Below, one piece after another: positions 5,060-5,922 of a stretch of 5,922 nucleotides of DNA; the first letter of the stretch is position 1, and every line of letters starts with the position of its first letter. The translations under genes were made by a program, and so were the position numbers. Source of the stretch: Candidatus Heimdallarchaeota archaeon (GTDB lineage: Archaea > Asgardarchaeota > Heimdallarchaeia > Heimdallarchaeales > Heimdallarchaeaceae). Location: the NCBI GenBank assembly GCA_016839875.1, contig JAEOTK010000226.1:1-5922 (forward strand), written 5' to 3'. Under the pieces are notes generated by a model. It searched no databases and had not been told where the DNA came from. It saw nothing but the letters and a program-made list of their open reading frames with translations.

Positions 5060-5922
5060 ATGTTCAATAAAGAATTGCTTATTGACGGACTTGATGAGGG
5101 AGAAAAACTTGGTGCTGATTACGTCGAACTCAGATACCAAGATAAATATCTAGGTAATTTCACTTACAGAGATGGAGATTTAAACAGTACAACCGGCTCG
5201 AGACAAGGGATTTGTGTAAGAGTTCTCATTGATGGTAGCTGGGGTTTAGCTACAACAAGCTCCATAAAAAAGGAAGATGTGTTCAAAACCATTAGAAGTG
5301 CTACAACCATGGCTAGAAGCTCTTCTTCACACAAAGAGAAAAAAATCAAACTTGCTGAAGTTGACATTGTTGAGGATGAAATAATATCTCCAAGAAAAAT
5401 CGATTTACTCAGTATTCCTGTTGATGAGAAACTGCAAAACATTATTGAAGCAGCTAAAATCCAACAAGAATTCCCTTTAGTAAAAAGCATGAATATCACA
5501 TATAATGAAGTAGTAGACAAACGAGTTGTTGTTACAAATGAAGGTACTAGAGTAAGTTGGGAGACAATGATCCCCACAATGATGTCCTATGCAGTAGCAA
5601 TAGAGGAAGGAAGAATGGCAAGTGGTTTTGCTTCTTGGTCACACACTTGTGGAGCGGAATTTTTCGATTTACATCCTGTTGCTGATGTAGTAAGAGATGC
5701 ACATGAAAAAGCAACTAGGTTAGTAAAAGCTGCTATGATCCCAGCTGGGGTTTCTAACGTCTTACTTGATCCTCAATTAGTTGGAGTGCTTGCACATGAA
5801 GCAATTGGTCACACTGTTGAAGCTGATTTAGTTATGATGGGATCTTTCACAAAAGGAAAACTTGGACAAAAAGTTTGCGATGAGAGGATAACTCTTGTCG
5901 ATGAACCTATTACTGAAGGTTC
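5060..5922 (+). CDS. tldD: TldD/PmbA-family metalloprotease, N-terminal part (runs off right edge)
   Basis: The first 287 codons of a TldD-type protein, cut by the right edge with no stop codon. The N-terminal domain shows A-D-Y-V-E-L-R-Y-Q (19-27) and R-Q-G-I-C-V-R-V (48-55) followed by G-S-W-G-L-A-T-T-S, the usual TldD/PmbA opening. The zinc-binding motif H-E-A-I-G-H (246-251), in V-L-A-H-E-A-I-G-H-T-V-E-A-D, is the H-E-x-x-x-H signature of the catalytic TldD subunit; the partner TldE/PmbA lacks it. The third ligand, a C-terminal Cys, would lie outside the window. In E. coli the TldD-TldE heterodimer processes microcin B17 and degrades unfolded peptides such as CcdA; archaeal homologues are thought to form the same pair of peptidases. 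A tldE-like gene would be expected close downstream. The ATG at 5060 matches the family N-terminus and the TATA spacing. Confidence 0.93.
   Translation, partial: MFNKELLIDGLDEGEKLGADYVELRYQDKYLGNFTYRDGDLNSTTGSRQGICVRVLIDGSWGLATTSSIKKEDVFKTIRSATTMARSSSSHKEKKIKLAEVDIVEDEIISPRKIDLLSIPVDEKLQNIIEAAKIQQEFPLVKSMNITYNEVVDKRVVVTNEGTRVSWETMIPTMMSYAVAIEEGRMASGFASWSHTCGAEFFDLHPVADVVRDAHEKATRLVKAAMIPAGVSNVLLDPQLVGVLAHEAIGHTVEADLVMMGSFTKGKLGQKVCDERITLVDEPITEG

Noticed and set aside
5164..5577. Minus-strand open frame of 137 codons with hydrophobic, Ser/Thr-rich product
   Set aside because: It is wholly antisense to the well-supported tldD-family gene; the hydrophobic composition is what the reverse complement of charged, AT-rich coding sequence tends to give.
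1..5922. CRISPR array, insertion sequence, tRNA, rRNA, phage or toxin-antitoxin genes
   Set aside because: No regularly spaced direct repeats, transposase motifs, terminal inverted repeats, cloverleaf-like sequence or such gene products were seen; almost all of the window is taken up by ordinary coding genes.

Overview
This window looks like chromosomal DNA from an anaerobic, AT-rich archaeon. The archaeal signs are an Nre-family DNA repair protein (a family I know only from archaea) with a C-terminal PCNA-binding peptide, and TATA-like boxes placed so close to start codons that several mRNAs should be leaderless. A small GTPase with Rag/Gtr-type G3, G4 and G5 motifs points towards an Asgard archaeon. 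That lineage call is an inference, because related GTPases occur sporadically in other prokaryotes.

Layout. Positions 1-1238 hold two minus-strand genes that overlap by 34 bp. Upstream (right) is a 346-residue protein related to 2-hydroxyacyl-CoA dehydratase activases (DUF2229 type). Downstream is the first 77 codons of its usual partner, starting at a TTG and leaving the window on the left. A divergent promoter region (1239-1395) separates them from a plus-strand GNAT acetyltransferase (1396-2223). That gene converges, with an 11-bp gap, on a minus-strand cluster transcribed from right to left: Rag-like GTPase (3656-3084), VOC/glyoxalase-fold protein 1 (3058-2651) and VOC protein 2 (2633-2235). 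A second divergent promoter region (3657-3767) separates the GTPase from plus-strand nreA (3768-5009). A short spacer with its own TATA box follows, then the first 287 codons of a TldD-family metalloprotease (5060 onward, cut by the right edge).

How the genes fit together. The left pair is probably one complex handling an iron-sulfur-dependent acyl-CoA or related radical reaction. The GTPase and two VOC genes have spacers of 25 and 17 bp and are probably co-transcribed, but no shared pathway is evident. NreA and TldD are same-strand neighbours with separate promoters. Four or five starts were adjusted using family alignment from memory, Shine-Dalgarno-like sequences and TATA spacing. There is no CRISPR array, insertion sequence, tRNA or rRNA that I can recognise. 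Nothing here looks like a clearly new defence or mobile system. The most interesting points are the roadblock-less Rag-like GTPase in a cluster with VOC proteins, and the apparent division between leaderless first genes and Shine-Dalgarno-led internal genes.
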